Assembly: GCA_010909725.1 (NCBI GenBank)
Contig: JAACMV010000022.1
Location: forward strand, 1,302,001-1,366,000
Direction of reading: 5' to 3'
DNA length: 64,000 bases
DNA from: Picochlorum sp. 'celeri'
Lineage: Eukaryota > Chlorophyta > Trebouxiophyceae
Position numbers and translations under genes: made by a program. The notes beneath the pieces are model-generated. The model was given only the letters and a program-made list of their open reading frames with translations. It was not told the origin of the DNA and did not search any database. Every line of letters starts with the position of its first letter. Position 1 is the first letter of the stretch. Below are positions 21,264 through 31,768 of the stretch, piece by piece.

Positions 21264-22520
21264 TCAAGCATGATGAGCCACCCCGATCAAAATGGAAACA
21301 CGCACAGGATTGTCCAGCGTGATTACCACCGTCCGAAACCTGTCACAAAGACTTTGAAGCACCTGAGACGAGTTGCCAAATCTGCTGAGCACACGTTGGG
21401 AAGGAAGATGTCCACACTTGAAGGTGGGCAGTATGTGCTGTTGGTCAAAGCTCTCAGACAGAACAGGAGCGGTCAAGTGCATGGTGCGTGCCTTTTGGTG
21501 CATTGTGATACTTGTCATGGATGCATCTGAAAAAGTTTTCTTTGCTGCAGAGGTTGTGGAGATTGTGGGCTCCCCAGGTTTGAAGGAGTCTTTTGAAGCA
21601 CACCTCAGTGATGTGTTGAATGACGTTCCTGCGGACAAGGACGATACCGATGTACCAACCAATCAGGTTTGTGATCAGGTCGACAAGGACGCTACGGATG
21701 GAAATGGCACAACGGTAGAGGAGCATGTTGCATCTGATGCAGCTGAATTGGATGTGCAAATAGTTGGAGAAGACAAGAAAGTGCCACCACCATCATCATC
21801 CTTGGCTTCATCTAGCCTTGCACTGGCGGTAGAAGATTCCCAAGATTCCATTCTAGATATTGAAGGGGCCACAGATGATGGGGAAGTCTCCTTGATGGGG
21901 TGGAATGCAGATGATGCAGGAGGAGGAGCTGAGAATGGGAATTCAGCAGCTAAGATTTCCATTGCTGCTGCGAGTCTCAAATACAACAATGACAGCGAAC
22001 ACGCGACGAAACAACATTATGGCGAGTGTAGGTCACTGGTACATCGCGATGACCCTTTCCTCTGTTTGGTCCCATGTGAGATTGCACATGTAGCAGTAGC
22101 ATTGCAGGATCATCAGTACAATCACTTGGAAACGTACAGACAACTGGGGTTCCGTGTATCTGGTGCGTGATATCATATTAAATAGACTACATGAACAGTA
22201 ATGGACCGCATCAATACATCAATTGACAATACAATTGCATCATATATCATGCAGATGCCTTGGTTGAATGGTTTGAGAGTGGAGTTGGCCATCAGGTGTG
22301 GAGGACAGTGCACTCTGAGCATGCACACGTGTTTCAACCAATGCTAACGCCAAGAAAACACAAGAATATGTCTAACGCTACGAAGAGAAAGCGTGCTCGA
22401 TCTACAGGCCCTGTCAAGCCAACCTGGAACAACGGTAGTAGTCACATCAAAGCATCCAAGGCCAGACAACAACAAGCAGCCAAGACGAAAACTATGAAAG
22501 ATTCTATATGGTATGTGTAA
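21264..22520 (+). CDS. Element partner protein 'ORF A', unrecognised, spliced
   Basis: Likely three exons. The first carries MSHPDQNGNTHRIVQRDYHR, basic and ending near 21480-21500. The second (to 22162) has an acidic, low-complexity middle and ends with RDDPFLCLVPCEIAH. After an intron with GTGCGT...GCAG ends, the last (22255-22520) has VEWFESGVGHQVWRTVHS and a Lys/Arg-rich tail. The last intron and both flanking exons recur at 4706-5190, supporting a real spliced gene. No family is recognised. It stands between a glycosyltransferase and the iterons and tyrosine recombinase, and is likely a component of that element. The first splice junction is uncertain. Confidence 0.5.
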
Positions 22521-22616
22521 AGTAGCCAAAGTTTACGATATAAGCACTGTCATGTGCGGAGATGAAAAGGGGCACCCACAACCTAGGCATTATGTGTCAT
22601 GCATCCTCATATTTGA

Positions 22617-22990
22617 CTACCACTTTTGCCTACCATTTTGTTGGTATGGATGGTTTTTATGTGCTGTTCGAGTCGAGTGCCACCCAATGCATTCTATCAA
22701 ATTTTCAAAGACTTTTCCTTTGAGAGTGCTACCAGATTTGAAAATGGATCGCCGAACTATCACTCCAGCAACATACATGTGTCAGGCAGGCTGTTCTAGT
22801 TGTGACCTGTTAGCCTCAGTCCTACCACTTTTACCACTTTTGGGGGGAAAAGTCCCTACATTTATATATGTTATATATATATATATATATCCCTGAAAAA
22901 AAAAAACTTTTTGAAAAAAAACTGGTAGAAATGGTAAAAATGGTAGAAGTGCCCAGCTATCACACCAACTCTCTTACCACTTTTACTGAT
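22617..22990. repeat. Iteron block 1: ACCACTTTTACC-type motifs
   Basis: Copies in one orientation include TACCACTTTTGCCTACCATT (22618), TACCACTTTTACCACTTTT (22829) and TTACCACTTTTACTG (22975); inverted copies include TGGTAGAAATGGTAAAAATG (22923). The same motif flanks the SF3 helicase at 4318-4660. A TA microsatellite (22872-22890) and an A-run lie inside the block. Confidence 0.65.
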
Positions 22991-23208
22991 TCCACCGAAT
23001 TTCTACTACTTTGACAAAAACATGAAGGAACCATATGGCAATATACTGGCATACATCTCCAAAAGCCTATACATCCATATACTCGGAATATAGATCGTGC
23101 TTGTATCAAAAAATGCTGGACTGATTCAACAGTCCATGCATGCATCCAAGTCTGCCAAAAGATGCATGAACATGGGCATGTTTGATATATATTGGACTGT
23201 CAATGACG

Positions 23209-23556
23209 CAGTTACTTGAAGTTACTTTAGGGGTTACTTTGAATATCTTCAAGTATTGTCTTCGAGTCCATATATTTACTGGAATGTGTTGGCTTACACC
23301 CCAATGATGCAGAGTTACTTCAGTTACTTTAGTTACTTTGTTTTTGCATTTGCATTGTGACCGGCCTCTGGTATGGATGTCCGAAACTACAGTCCAACAT
23401 GTCTTTTCACATCATTTTCTACTGAACTCCAAAACAAAGTAACTAAAGTAACTAAAGTAACTCTATAGTACTAGAGCTCAGAAACATGTTGCTACCACAT
23501 GCCTCAGTCAACAGGGAAACAGGCAGTAGAAGAACAGAGTTACTTTAGTTACTTTG
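23209..23556. repeat. Iteron block 2: AGTTACTTT motifs
   Basis: Four clusters of an AGTTACTTT 9-mer: GTTACTTGAAGTTACTTTAG (23211), AGTTACTTCAGTTACTTTAG (23313), the inverted AAAGTAACTAAAGTAACTAA (23436) and AGTTACTTTAGTTACTTTG (23538). Spacing between clusters is about 100 bp. The motif differs from blocks 1 and 3. Confidence 0.8.
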
Positions 23557-24027
23557 TGCCTCTGCGGCGATGTTTCTGATAGCCGACGCGCTATTGATAG
23601 TTTTATGATGAGGAAATTGAACCCTTGAAACCGCTTTTCACGGAGCTTCAGTCCTCTGCAGGAAATATCATCAAGTTGAACTCTGCCGTTGTTGCTTGTC
23701 AACGCCATTGTGGTCGGCCTTTTTGTTACCTCCATATGCAGCCATCAGCCATCACCCTATGGCAAAGCACGTAAATATATGTGATATGCTTAGAATATAA
23801 AGATCGAGGCCCAGTGATACTTCTACTTGGCAGTACGCAGATCAGCCGCCAACGGTACCGTTACACCACTCGTATGCTTTTACCTACACCGACTGTCGCT
23901 CGAGAGGAAATGGATTATTAAGTGGTCATTGAGTACTATTGAAAGCATTCAACTTGTAAAAAGATATCCACCAAGGGCTAATAGCGGTAGACTACTTGCA
24001 CACCTCAGGGGTGGTTGGCAACCGGGG

Positions 24028-24292
24028 TGGAACAGCGGAACAGTGGAACACCTCTCAAACTTTTTTGTTCTGGGAGATTTTGGATGTCTTGCATGACTCA
24101 AGCCCATAGGCAAAAAACCCTGAAAACAAGTGTTCCACTGTTCCATTTATGACATTCTTTCAATTATAACCTATAGATGCCTCGCTTACACGTAAAAAAG
24201 AAACTTGAAGACCAAGGGGGACATATACAACTGTTCCACAACTGTTCCACAACTGTTCCACAACTGTTCCACAACTGTTCCGGTGTTCCACA
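24028..24292. repeat. Iteron block 3: TGTTCCA / TGGAACA motifs
   Basis: GGTGGAACAGCGGAACAGTG (24028) is followed by inverted GTGTTCCACTGTTCCA (24131) and then a run of five tandem CAACTGTTCCA 11-mers plus a final GTGTTCCACA (24228-24292). The block ends about 230 bp before the tyrosine recombinase start codon. Confidence 0.85.
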
Positions 24293-24520
24293 ATAGTACT
24301 TGAGACGTTTTGGACAACATACTTCCATGCCTCTTCACTGGATAACTGATAGTCACCACTCAAGGTCGACATATTAACGTTAGTGGCCTCTCTAACGTTA
24401 CTTTGACAAATACAACGGTATTCCTCCCAACTGCAACCAAGGAAGCCTGGCCAAACATGAACCGTCAATTGAGTTATCCCGTGCGTAAAATTTCCAAAAT
24501 TTTTATCTCTTCCCCTATGT

Positions 24521-25723
24521 ATGAGAACAACACAACTTTATGTCGACAATCCTTGGGATGTGCGATCGTACAGAACCAAATTGGAAACGCTCTACAGAGT
24601 CATGCATGCCCTCAAGAAACGGTCCAAGATTAATGCTGCCAAGGTCCAAAAATACTCCTTGTGGCTCATACCCAAGGTCGAAGATATATACCGCTACATG
24701 AAACAAACGTATACCAATATATCTGTCTTGTCGTCCATGATGCTTCCCGTGGTTTCCGTCCTGAGAAAGGAGCTTGGACTCCATCACCCCACCACAGACA
24801 AGTGGAGACAGGAAGCCAACGAGTTACGCATCCAAGCCACCCAGGAAACAGCGCACAACATCCAAGGCAAAGCCTTCAAAACATTCCAAGAGATATGCTG
24901 TCGCAGGGATGCCATCAAACGCAGGATCGACAGCGACCCAGCAAACACCACCGAGTACTGGCAATGGTTCGCCCTGTGTTTGTACACCATGCAGCCACCG
25001 CTACGAGGTGATTGGGCCACAATGTCCATCATTGATAGCGTTGACAAGGAATCTCCAGGTCAGAACCATCTTGTGCTCTCATCGGACAAGGCTCTCATTC
25101 TGATCCAGCACGATAAGGTGTCACACAGGAAGGGTGGAGCCCACATTCCCGTGACTGATGAGCTCCACTCTGTGCTGTTGCACTCCATACGCAAATTCCC
25201 TCGATCCGTGGTCGTTCCATACACCTATAAGTCATCTCAAAATCCACTTCATCGGTCATATAGCCCAGACAAGCACATATCCAAGGTGAACTTGTCTAAA
25301 CTGCTGAGTCAAGCCATGGCATCACAACAGGACAACACACCATGGCCACGTCCAATCCAAGGCCTCCGCAAAGCGCACTCTACCCTTGTCATGTCATCAA
25401 ACGCATCCTATCATACCATAAAGCAAGTAGCAGACGCCCAACGACATTCAGTATCGACCATGCTGTGTCACTACAACGCTGTATCACCTTGCGGTTCTGT
25501 TGAGGACGGTACCAAGGCCAGCACTCCTGAGGAGAGGATTGCATCAGCCATGCAGCAAACTGGCCTCTGTCATTCTAACGTTATTATTATGACACATTGC
25601 GGCGAATCTCATAGGAATGAATCTCCTGCATGGACTCTCTACTGCAGTAATCCAGACCTGCAAGAACCTGCAGAACAGGGCCTGGCCATCATTCAGGACG
25701 CATGCTCATCAAGAGGCCAATAA
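24521..25723 (+). CDS. Tyrosine recombinase (integrase-like)
   Basis: A 400-codon frame. Catalytic-type residues in order: Arg in MQPPLRGDWATM (R162), Arg in QGLRKAHST (R283), His in QRHSVSTM (H309) and Tyr in MLCHYNAV (Y318). The PPxRxDW box is what I associate with recombinases of polinton-like viruses, virophages and some eukaryotic tyrosine-recombinase transposons. The expected His before the second Arg is not present in its usual place. The frame continues about 80 residues past the Tyr. Probably integrates and excises the element that also holds ORF A and the iterons. No intron is seen. Confidence 0.7.
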   Translation: MRTTQLYVDNPWDVRSYRTKLETLYRVMHALKKRSKINAAKVQKYSLWLIPKVEDIYRYMKQTYTNISVLSSMMLPVVSVLRKELGLHHPTTDKWRQEANELRIQATQETAHNIQGKAFKTFQEICCRRDAIKRRIDSDPANTTEYWQWFALCLYTMQPPLRGDWATMSIIDSVDKESPGQNHLVLSSDKALILIQHDKVSHRKGGAHIPVTDELHSVLLHSIRKFPRSVVVPYTYKSSQNPLHRSYSPDKHISKVNLSKLLSQAMASQQDNTPWPRPIQGLRKAHSTLVMSSNASYHTIKQVADAQRHSVSTMLCHYNAVSPCGSVEDGTKASTPEERIASAMQQTGLCHSNVIIMTHCGESHRNESPAWTLYCSNPDLQEPAEQGLAIIQDACSSRGQ

Positions 25724-26600
25724 ATGTACTATTTTCCAAGAAGAAAACAGCGCTATTATATATTTTCAATTCAATGCGGTCAGTCTCGCTCAAAAGTTTC
25801 CAAAATTTTCACTCAACTTTGACCACAGTTCCTCAGAACCAACATGCCACATTCGTCGGCAAGAGGTATGTTCTATTTATTGTTTCAGTCTTCCTAAATA
25901 CATAAAATTAATCTGTGCTGACAAATATGCCATAAGGGAGGCTAGAAGAATTATTAGAAAGTTTGCAGATGCCTTGCTCTGATTGACACGTTTCCCCAGC
26001 ACAACAGAGAAGAGAGGAAACATGGGGTACATTATCGAGCTTTGACGCTTCTCATATTTACATTCCAGGTATAAACATCGGGTAAAGTAATGAGAGATCA
26101 CTCATAGTTGGCAACCATACCGTAGCGGTCAAACAGGAGACCGCTATAGATGCGACAACATGCATGTGCCAATGCATGTGCAACGCCATAGAACAATGAT
26201 GTACGCCACATGAGCGTCTCTTTATTTAGAATTCTTCTTTCTTGAATGCAACGCTACGCTTCATAATCACGAGAAAAATCCATGCTAACAACAATGCATG
26301 CTCAACACCTCAGCTGATACATCACCCAGAGCAGAAAAGTCAACCATGCTGGCTCACACTCATCTCCACAGACCTGTCCATCAGCCTCTGCTCTGATGCC
26401 CTCCCTGCCATTTTTTCGATAAAATTTATATATAAATTTTATATAAATTTTATTTATCAATCTATAAATTCCACAGCGTTTGAGCACTGCCGTAAGAGAA
26501 CTCCATACCAGTGACCACACATGCACTTGCTAGCCAGGCCCCCAGCTCTACTATCATAAATATCAAGTCCTTACTTTATACAATTGTATTAGGTACGGGA
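25724..26600. other. Recombinase 3' flank, no firm gene
   Basis: A short possible terminal exon lies at about 25889-25982 (after TGTTTCAG; reads LPKYIKLICADKYAIREARR), but no upstream partner was found. An 8-bp-arm hairpin TAGCGGTC/GACCGCTA spans about 26112-26135. AAAATTTATATATAAATTTT, a 20-bp AT palindrome, is near 26424; most of it recurs near 3191, just before the SF3 helicase. Confidence 0.4.
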
Positions 26601-27119
26601 TCAGTTCTTCGAAATGCATTGAAATTGTGTGATTCTTTGTTCAAACCAGTCTAGAAATCGAACAGCGACAGAATAGTCTATGTATTGTAAAAAAATACTG
26701 TCTGGATTTGTGTATGCATCTCTGAAATAAAGCTCACTTGAGATGATAATATTTGGGCGTCTAAAATCTGATCCATTTGAAGCCAAGTGATGAATCGCTT
26801 GCCAGACGCATGACAAATGATGCACTGAACACCCGGAATAAAGTGGAACATTTTTATCTTGCAGTTCAAATGCAAGACCTGCAAAATTTGCCCAGCCATT
26901 TGTTCCGCAAGAGTCACATGTGTCACATATTGGGATAGCCCAACCCAACTGCCCAAGTTTTCCCCTATTTTCGCATAAAGCGTACTGAATGGATGTTGAT
27001 CCAGTCTTGTTGTACATGGCACCTACGGTCTTGCCAAAGTACCACTTGCTGCGGCATTCCCGCTTATAAGCCGGATCACCGCCGTGTTTCCAAACCCCAT
27101 TCTGAAAATATGGCGGCAT
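26601..27119 (-). CDS. Sulfotransferase-like protein, probably partial
   Basis: A 172-codon frame with the 5'-phosphosulfate-binding loop type NKTGSTSIQYAL near residue 38 and, later, NIIISSELYF at the place of the 3'-phosphate-binding Ser. In carbohydrate sulfotransferases these bind PAPS in the Golgi. The family is usually 250-400 residues, so this is short; the N-terminal anchor is absent. The 5' end lies between two copies of GCGGCATTCCCGCTTA (about 27051 and 27113), so the start may have been altered by a small duplication. Confidence 0.5.
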   Translation of the reverse strand: MPPYFQNGVWKHGGDPAYKRECRSKWYFGKTVGAMYNKTGSTSIQYALCENRGKLGQLGWAIPICDTCDSCGTNGWANFAGLAFELQDKNVPLYSGCSVHHLSCVWQAIHHLASNGSDFRRPNIIISSELYFRDAYTNPDSIFLQYIDYSVAVRFLDWFEQRITQFQCISKN

Positions 27120-27218
27120 TCCCGCTTAGACTAATTTGAATTTTGGGTGAGCGTCGGAGAGTTTATGCTTTCAAATTCATATGATGGATAGTAAGCAATA
27201 GATATTTTTTATAGGGGG

Positions 27219-30200
27219 ATTATTACACAGTCGAGAAATATGACGAATATCTTCCAAATCATACAAGCCCCACAGGAGGAAATCCCTAAATAAAATGTTG
27301 AGAAATTTATAAAGGGATACAAAACCTCCTGACCTGTATCTTGTCCATTGGACATATTCCTCTGTAGTGTTTTGTTTGAGCGAGTGTAGCATAGTGAATG
27401 AAACAGATTTCCTCGACCGTCCATATGACTACCGCTTCAGTTTGTGAATTCTTTACTCGTGGTACCACATAACATAGCAGAAGCAGTAGGGCCGTCATAC
27501 TTCAGGCAAATCTGACTTTAGTCTCTCTTGGAATGCTAAGGCCTATGTAGGAAGTGGCAAGCGCTTCCTTGTTCACTGCACGAGTGTCACTGATCTGTTT
27601 CTAGTCAGAGTCCATACCAGGGGTTTCTGCAACACCCAGCGATTGTTAGCAGGTTGCCATTTCAGGAATGGCAAATCGTTCATGGTTGGCGATGGTGGAG
27701 GGAAGTTTGGCTTCCGTTGTTTCAGCAGTTCCCAGAAGTACTGCTCTGCTGTGTGGCTGGCCTTTCTGATGATATCCTGGGCCTGTGGTGGGTGTGCTGT
27801 GGTGGAGTGGTGGAGGAGTCTGTAGGCTGTCTTACGGCCCACATCCAAAGCATTGATGGTAATAATACTGATTTCTGTCCATATGGCATCGTCCACATTC
27901 TTTGGAGCCGTGTTGCTCCATATGTTGTGAAGGAGGAGCTGGAAATGGCTGTTTGTTCCAGCCAGCATGCTTTCTGGTTTGAGGAGGCTGTAGACATGTT
28001 TGGCAATCGGGCATTCTCGGGCATAATGGTCCATTGATGCCTTCGAATGTCCACATGCACAGTCCTTGCGCCTCTCCGCTGGGAGATGACTCACGAGGAG
28101 CCCTCCTGAGTTTATATGCCATATGATCTCCTTCCACGGGTTGGGCACCCGTGCTCTCCACCATTTCCTAATGTTTCCCAGCATCTTTCCGAATCTGGGC
28201 CGTATCTCGCTCACAGTGTGTATCCAAGCAATCTGATTGTTGGTCGCTAGCTGCCATTTGACCGGGTCTGGCGAGTTGATGGTGATCAGGCGAGTGCCAT
28301 CTTTCACCGTATACTTGTGGAGTGGCAACTGGTTTCCTTTGTAGCGATGCCAGCAGTAGTTCCACTGTCTTTCTTCTGTTGGATTCCTGAATACTGAGTT
28401 GATCAGCAAGTGCAAGGAGATCTCGTTGTCCTCACTGTATTCCATGAGCGCCGGGTGTACACCCGGCAAATCACACGGCTGGGTGAGGAGCCTGAGAGCC
28501 ATGACCTTTGTTGGCCTGTTGGTTCTTCTGTGGTGTGCTGTGGCATTCCATACCAGCGTAGACCAGACGGTGGTGGTACCTAACACGAGAAGCTTGATGA
28601 GCCACTTATATTGGCGGGCCTTGATATGTTCCTGGAAGGGGAGCATGCCCAGACCGCCAAGATCGGCTCTCGACTGTATTGCTTCGTTTTTCCAGCATGG
28701 TGCATCTGGTGGTAAAAGCTTCCTCGCCATCTTATAAATGCCATCGACGATAGATGGCGGTGTATAGATAAATTCTGCAGCATATAGTACTTTAGAGGTG
28801 ATAAATTTGTTGAAGAGATCAAATTTTGCAAAGATGGACAGTCCTGTCATACGCTTGATTTTATCCGTGAGCTGTTGGAGTTGGGACATTTTGTTTTGCC
28901 ATTGGTATGTCGGAGCTTCAATTCCATGGTGTAGCGTCACACCGAGGATTTTTGCTTCTGTTGTGACCTTGAAGTCATCGATCTGTTGCATGTGATGCAG
29001 GGTCTTGAGTGCGCCTATGGGCAAGAGTTTGGTCTTCTCCTTGTTCAAGTGTTGTCCTGTTGCCTCAGCGAACAGCGCCATAATCTGTTTAAAGCGCGGG
29101 ACCTGGTCCTCTTCGAGAATGAGTTTGCTGTCGTCAGCAAACTGAAAAAGGCATAGCTTCAAGGCTGTACCCGACTGTGTTGGGTCTGTCTGGAGTGGAC
29201 ATGGTATTGTGATGCCCAATTCTGAATGCTGCACCAGGCGAGCGAGCATAAATCCAACTAACAGGAAAAGTAACGGAGACGCTGGGCATCCCTGTCTGAG
29301 TCCTGCATGAAATTGTCTGTAGTCTGAAAAGCAATGGTTTGCATATACCTTACTGGTTGTCTCCCGGAGCATGAGTTGAATCCATCTCACTAAGTAGTCT
29401 GGCATTTGGAGTGTATGACATATCTGAAACAGAAAGCTTCTATCAATCGTGTCATAGGCTTTGCGAAAGTCGCATAGGGCGATCAATGCTTCTCTGTTGT
29501 CTCTGTGTAGGAGGTGGGGGATGGTCTGTACTGCCCATATATTTTCTGCTGACTGTCGTCCAGGCAAGGAAGGCTGCCTGCGTTGCTGGGATCAAGTTCT
29601 GGAGACTCAAGGTCATTCGCTCCTTGAGGATGAATCCAAAGATTCTGTAGTCCACATTGAGCAGGGTGATGGGTCGATAATTGGTTGGATCCGTCAGGGT
29701 TCCTCCTTTTTCAATGGCTCTGATCGTGCCATGATGGAATTTTGCTGGCATTTCGTTCCTTGCAAGAATGGCTGAGAATAGTGTGGCCAAGATCGGGCAC
29801 ATCCATTTGCTGAATTTTCTGTAGTGGATAATCTGTAATCCGTCATCTCCAGGACAGGAGTTGCGGATTTTCCTGAGTGCCTTGGCGACTTCCTGCGGGC
29901 TGATTATCTCTGAAGGGTCACAAAGGGTCGGGAATACAGTGCGATCTTCCTCCGTGATCAAATCGATCAGTTCCTGTTGGGCTTCCTGTTTTGTTGCTGG
30001 AGGCTTTGATACCTCTGCAATCGTGTTGATCAGGCAATTTGCAATACCTTTGGGGCTGGTGTACGTATACTGTGACTTTGGGTCAGTCAAGCTTCCAATG
30101 CAATTGCTCCCCTTGGGTCTCATCAGCAGCTGATAAGACAGTTGATCCATTGCGTCATTTGGAATACACGTGTGCGAGTCCGATCGATTTGCCTGTTGTC

Positions 30201-30500
30201 CTTGCTGGAGCTGTCGTTTGCAATCTTTGATATGTCGGTCAATGCCCTGTTCCTCGGCTTGATGTAAAGCCAGCTTCAGTGCTTCAATTGCTTGGTTCGA
30301 GGCATGATGCCATATTTTCCCCAGTTGGCGTTTAATATGTGGATACTGTTCGAGTATCATCCGATGTCTGTCGGTTTCCGGCATAGACCCTTGGGTTTCC
30401 TCCGAGAGCCAGATACCATCCTGGAACGAGGAGAGGAAATTCTCAAAAGACTTCTTTGCTTCATCCATTGTGGGAGGGTGGCATAATATTGTTTAATTGT
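27219..30500 (-). mobile_element. LINE, family 2, 5' truncated
   Basis: The element reads right to left: after-endonuclease part, reverse transcriptase, C-terminal zinc knuckle, and a 3' UTR ending at about 27219. The endonuclease and ORF1 are missing, so the copy starts inside ORF2 at about 30470-30500, directly against the MULE region. The fragment at 12253-12706 is a second copy of its 3' end. Confidence 0.85.
27573..30468 (-). pseudogene. LINE family 2 ORF2 (reverse transcriptase)
   Basis: Reverse transcriptase motifs: NYRPITLLNVDYRIFGFIL, ALCDFRKAYDTIDRSF, the catalytic FQFADDSKLIL, then a C-terminal CACGHSKASMDHYARECP zinc knuckle (zf-RVT type). The combination without RNase H fits L1-like LINEs; clade is inferred. 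Two long frames (29452-30468 and 27573-29567) are joined by a single-base shift near 29566, where one extra G breaks the LPGR(Q/H)SA(E/K)NIW box that is intact in the family 1 copy. Confidence 0.85.
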
Positions 30501-30562
30501 AAGGGCTATATAAAGGCAATCAATCGCCCGAGTCGCACTGGTGGCAACGCTTCACGGGACTC

Positions 30563-31768
30563 ATGGGCGACCAGGACTCTCCACCACTGTGGACTCAGGA
30601 GCAGGGCAGAGTGCTTCAAGGTCTAGACATCATACCCTTTGATCCACAGAAATGTGAAAAGGACTTTTGGGACCTGCGCCGCGGGACTGATGCCTTCGAC
30701 CAGGCTCTGGGAGCACGGGTTGAGGCAGGGAAGATGTATGAGATATCTGGGGAACGATATTACACGTCCTTGAGGAGACAGGGACGACTGCGTCTTCCAA
30801 TTCAGACGTTTGACGATGCCAATATCATCTACTTGAAAAGAATATGCTATGCGTTTGGCGGCGAAGACATACCGCGCGACGAAGACCTGCGCGAATATCT
30901 GGTCTTCAATAACGGGTTCTGGCCGCTGCGTACCAGGCCATATATTGTCGCGTGCCCATCTGCTTTATCGCTGCCTTCCAGTGTGATTTCTTTTCCTTGT
31001 ATATTGAATATATATGAGGTTGATGAGCCCGCAACCATGCCGAAGTCAGTGCCCAAGTATGCCAAGGACTTGATGCAATTCCACCTGTTAGTGATGAAGC
31101 AAGATATGCCGAGCTTGTTGTTTGACGATGACGTTGCAGACCTTGTTGGGATGTGTATTTTCGTCCTCAAAGACCCTGACATGAATACACTTGATCGAGG
31201 CGTACCTGTCTGCGAGTTCTTCCTTGTTTCTTTGAGCAAAGAAGAAGAGCAGGTTTTGACTCACACTGGCATCCAAGTTCTTTCAGACCATTATATGCAG
31301 CATACGATTCCGAGGGATCGATGCAGTATTGAAAAAGAATATTTAAATCCTCAAAATTTGAGTGAGTATCCCTGGCAGAGAAGACCTACGCGTGAGGGTC
31401 GTCCTTCGTATGAATGTGGGCAAAGTGTCATTAGGAGGAAAGATGGTGTTTGGGGTATGATTCTACAAGAACGGGAACATATCGACGCAGAGACGGGAGA
31501 TCTCCACCGAGAATTCGGGATATCATGCGACAAAGACATTTTGAAAGAAGGAAAACTGAAGCCTGGGCACAGATTGAAATATTACCCCACATCCGAAATA
31601 ATGGGAGTGTTTGCATGCCCGCCAGTGCGTTTTCCTATTCATCCAACAAAAATTGGGCAGCGAGTGGTGGTGTACGGTGCTGGTAATTCCAACAAACTAT
31701 CCATTCCAGACGGGTCTTGTGGTGCCGTGAATGCTGTCATCGAGGATGGTCCGAGAACCTCCTTTTGA
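30563..31768 (+). CDS. Unrecognised protein, possible MULE N-terminal part
   Basis: A 401-codon frame beginning MGDQDSPPLWTQEQGRVLQG. It is acidic-to-neutral with no signal peptide and no motif I recognise. It runs into the MULE transposase frame. An intron with a GTGCC donor (about 31724) and GCAAG acceptor (about 31789) would join SIPDGSC in frame to EEYPSMETTQ, so it may be the N-terminal half of that transposase. It could equally be a captured host fragment. Confidence 0.45.
   Translation: MGDQDSPPLWTQEQGRVLQGLDIIPFDPQKCEKDFWDLRRGTDAFDQALGARVEAGKMYEISGERYYTSLRRQGRLRLPIQTFDDANIIYLKRICYAFGGEDIPRDEDLREYLVFNNGFWPLRTRPYIVACPSALSLPSSVISFPCILNIYEVDEPATMPKSVPKYAKDLMQFHLLVMKQDMPSLLFDDDVADLVGMCIFVLKDPDMNTLDRGVPVCEFFLVSLSKEEEQVLTHTGIQVLSDHYMQHTIPRDRCSIEKEYLNPQNLSEYPWQRRPTREGRPSYECGQSVIRRKDGVWGMILQEREHIDAETGDLHREFGISCDKDILKEGKLKPGHRLKYYPTSEIMGVFACPPVRFPIHPTKIGQRVVVYGAGNSNKLSIPDGSCGAVNAVIEDGPRTSF

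Noticed and set aside
24228..24292. Regular tandem units that could suggest a CRISPR array
   Set aside because: Units are 11 bp with no spacers, and the genome is eukaryotic.
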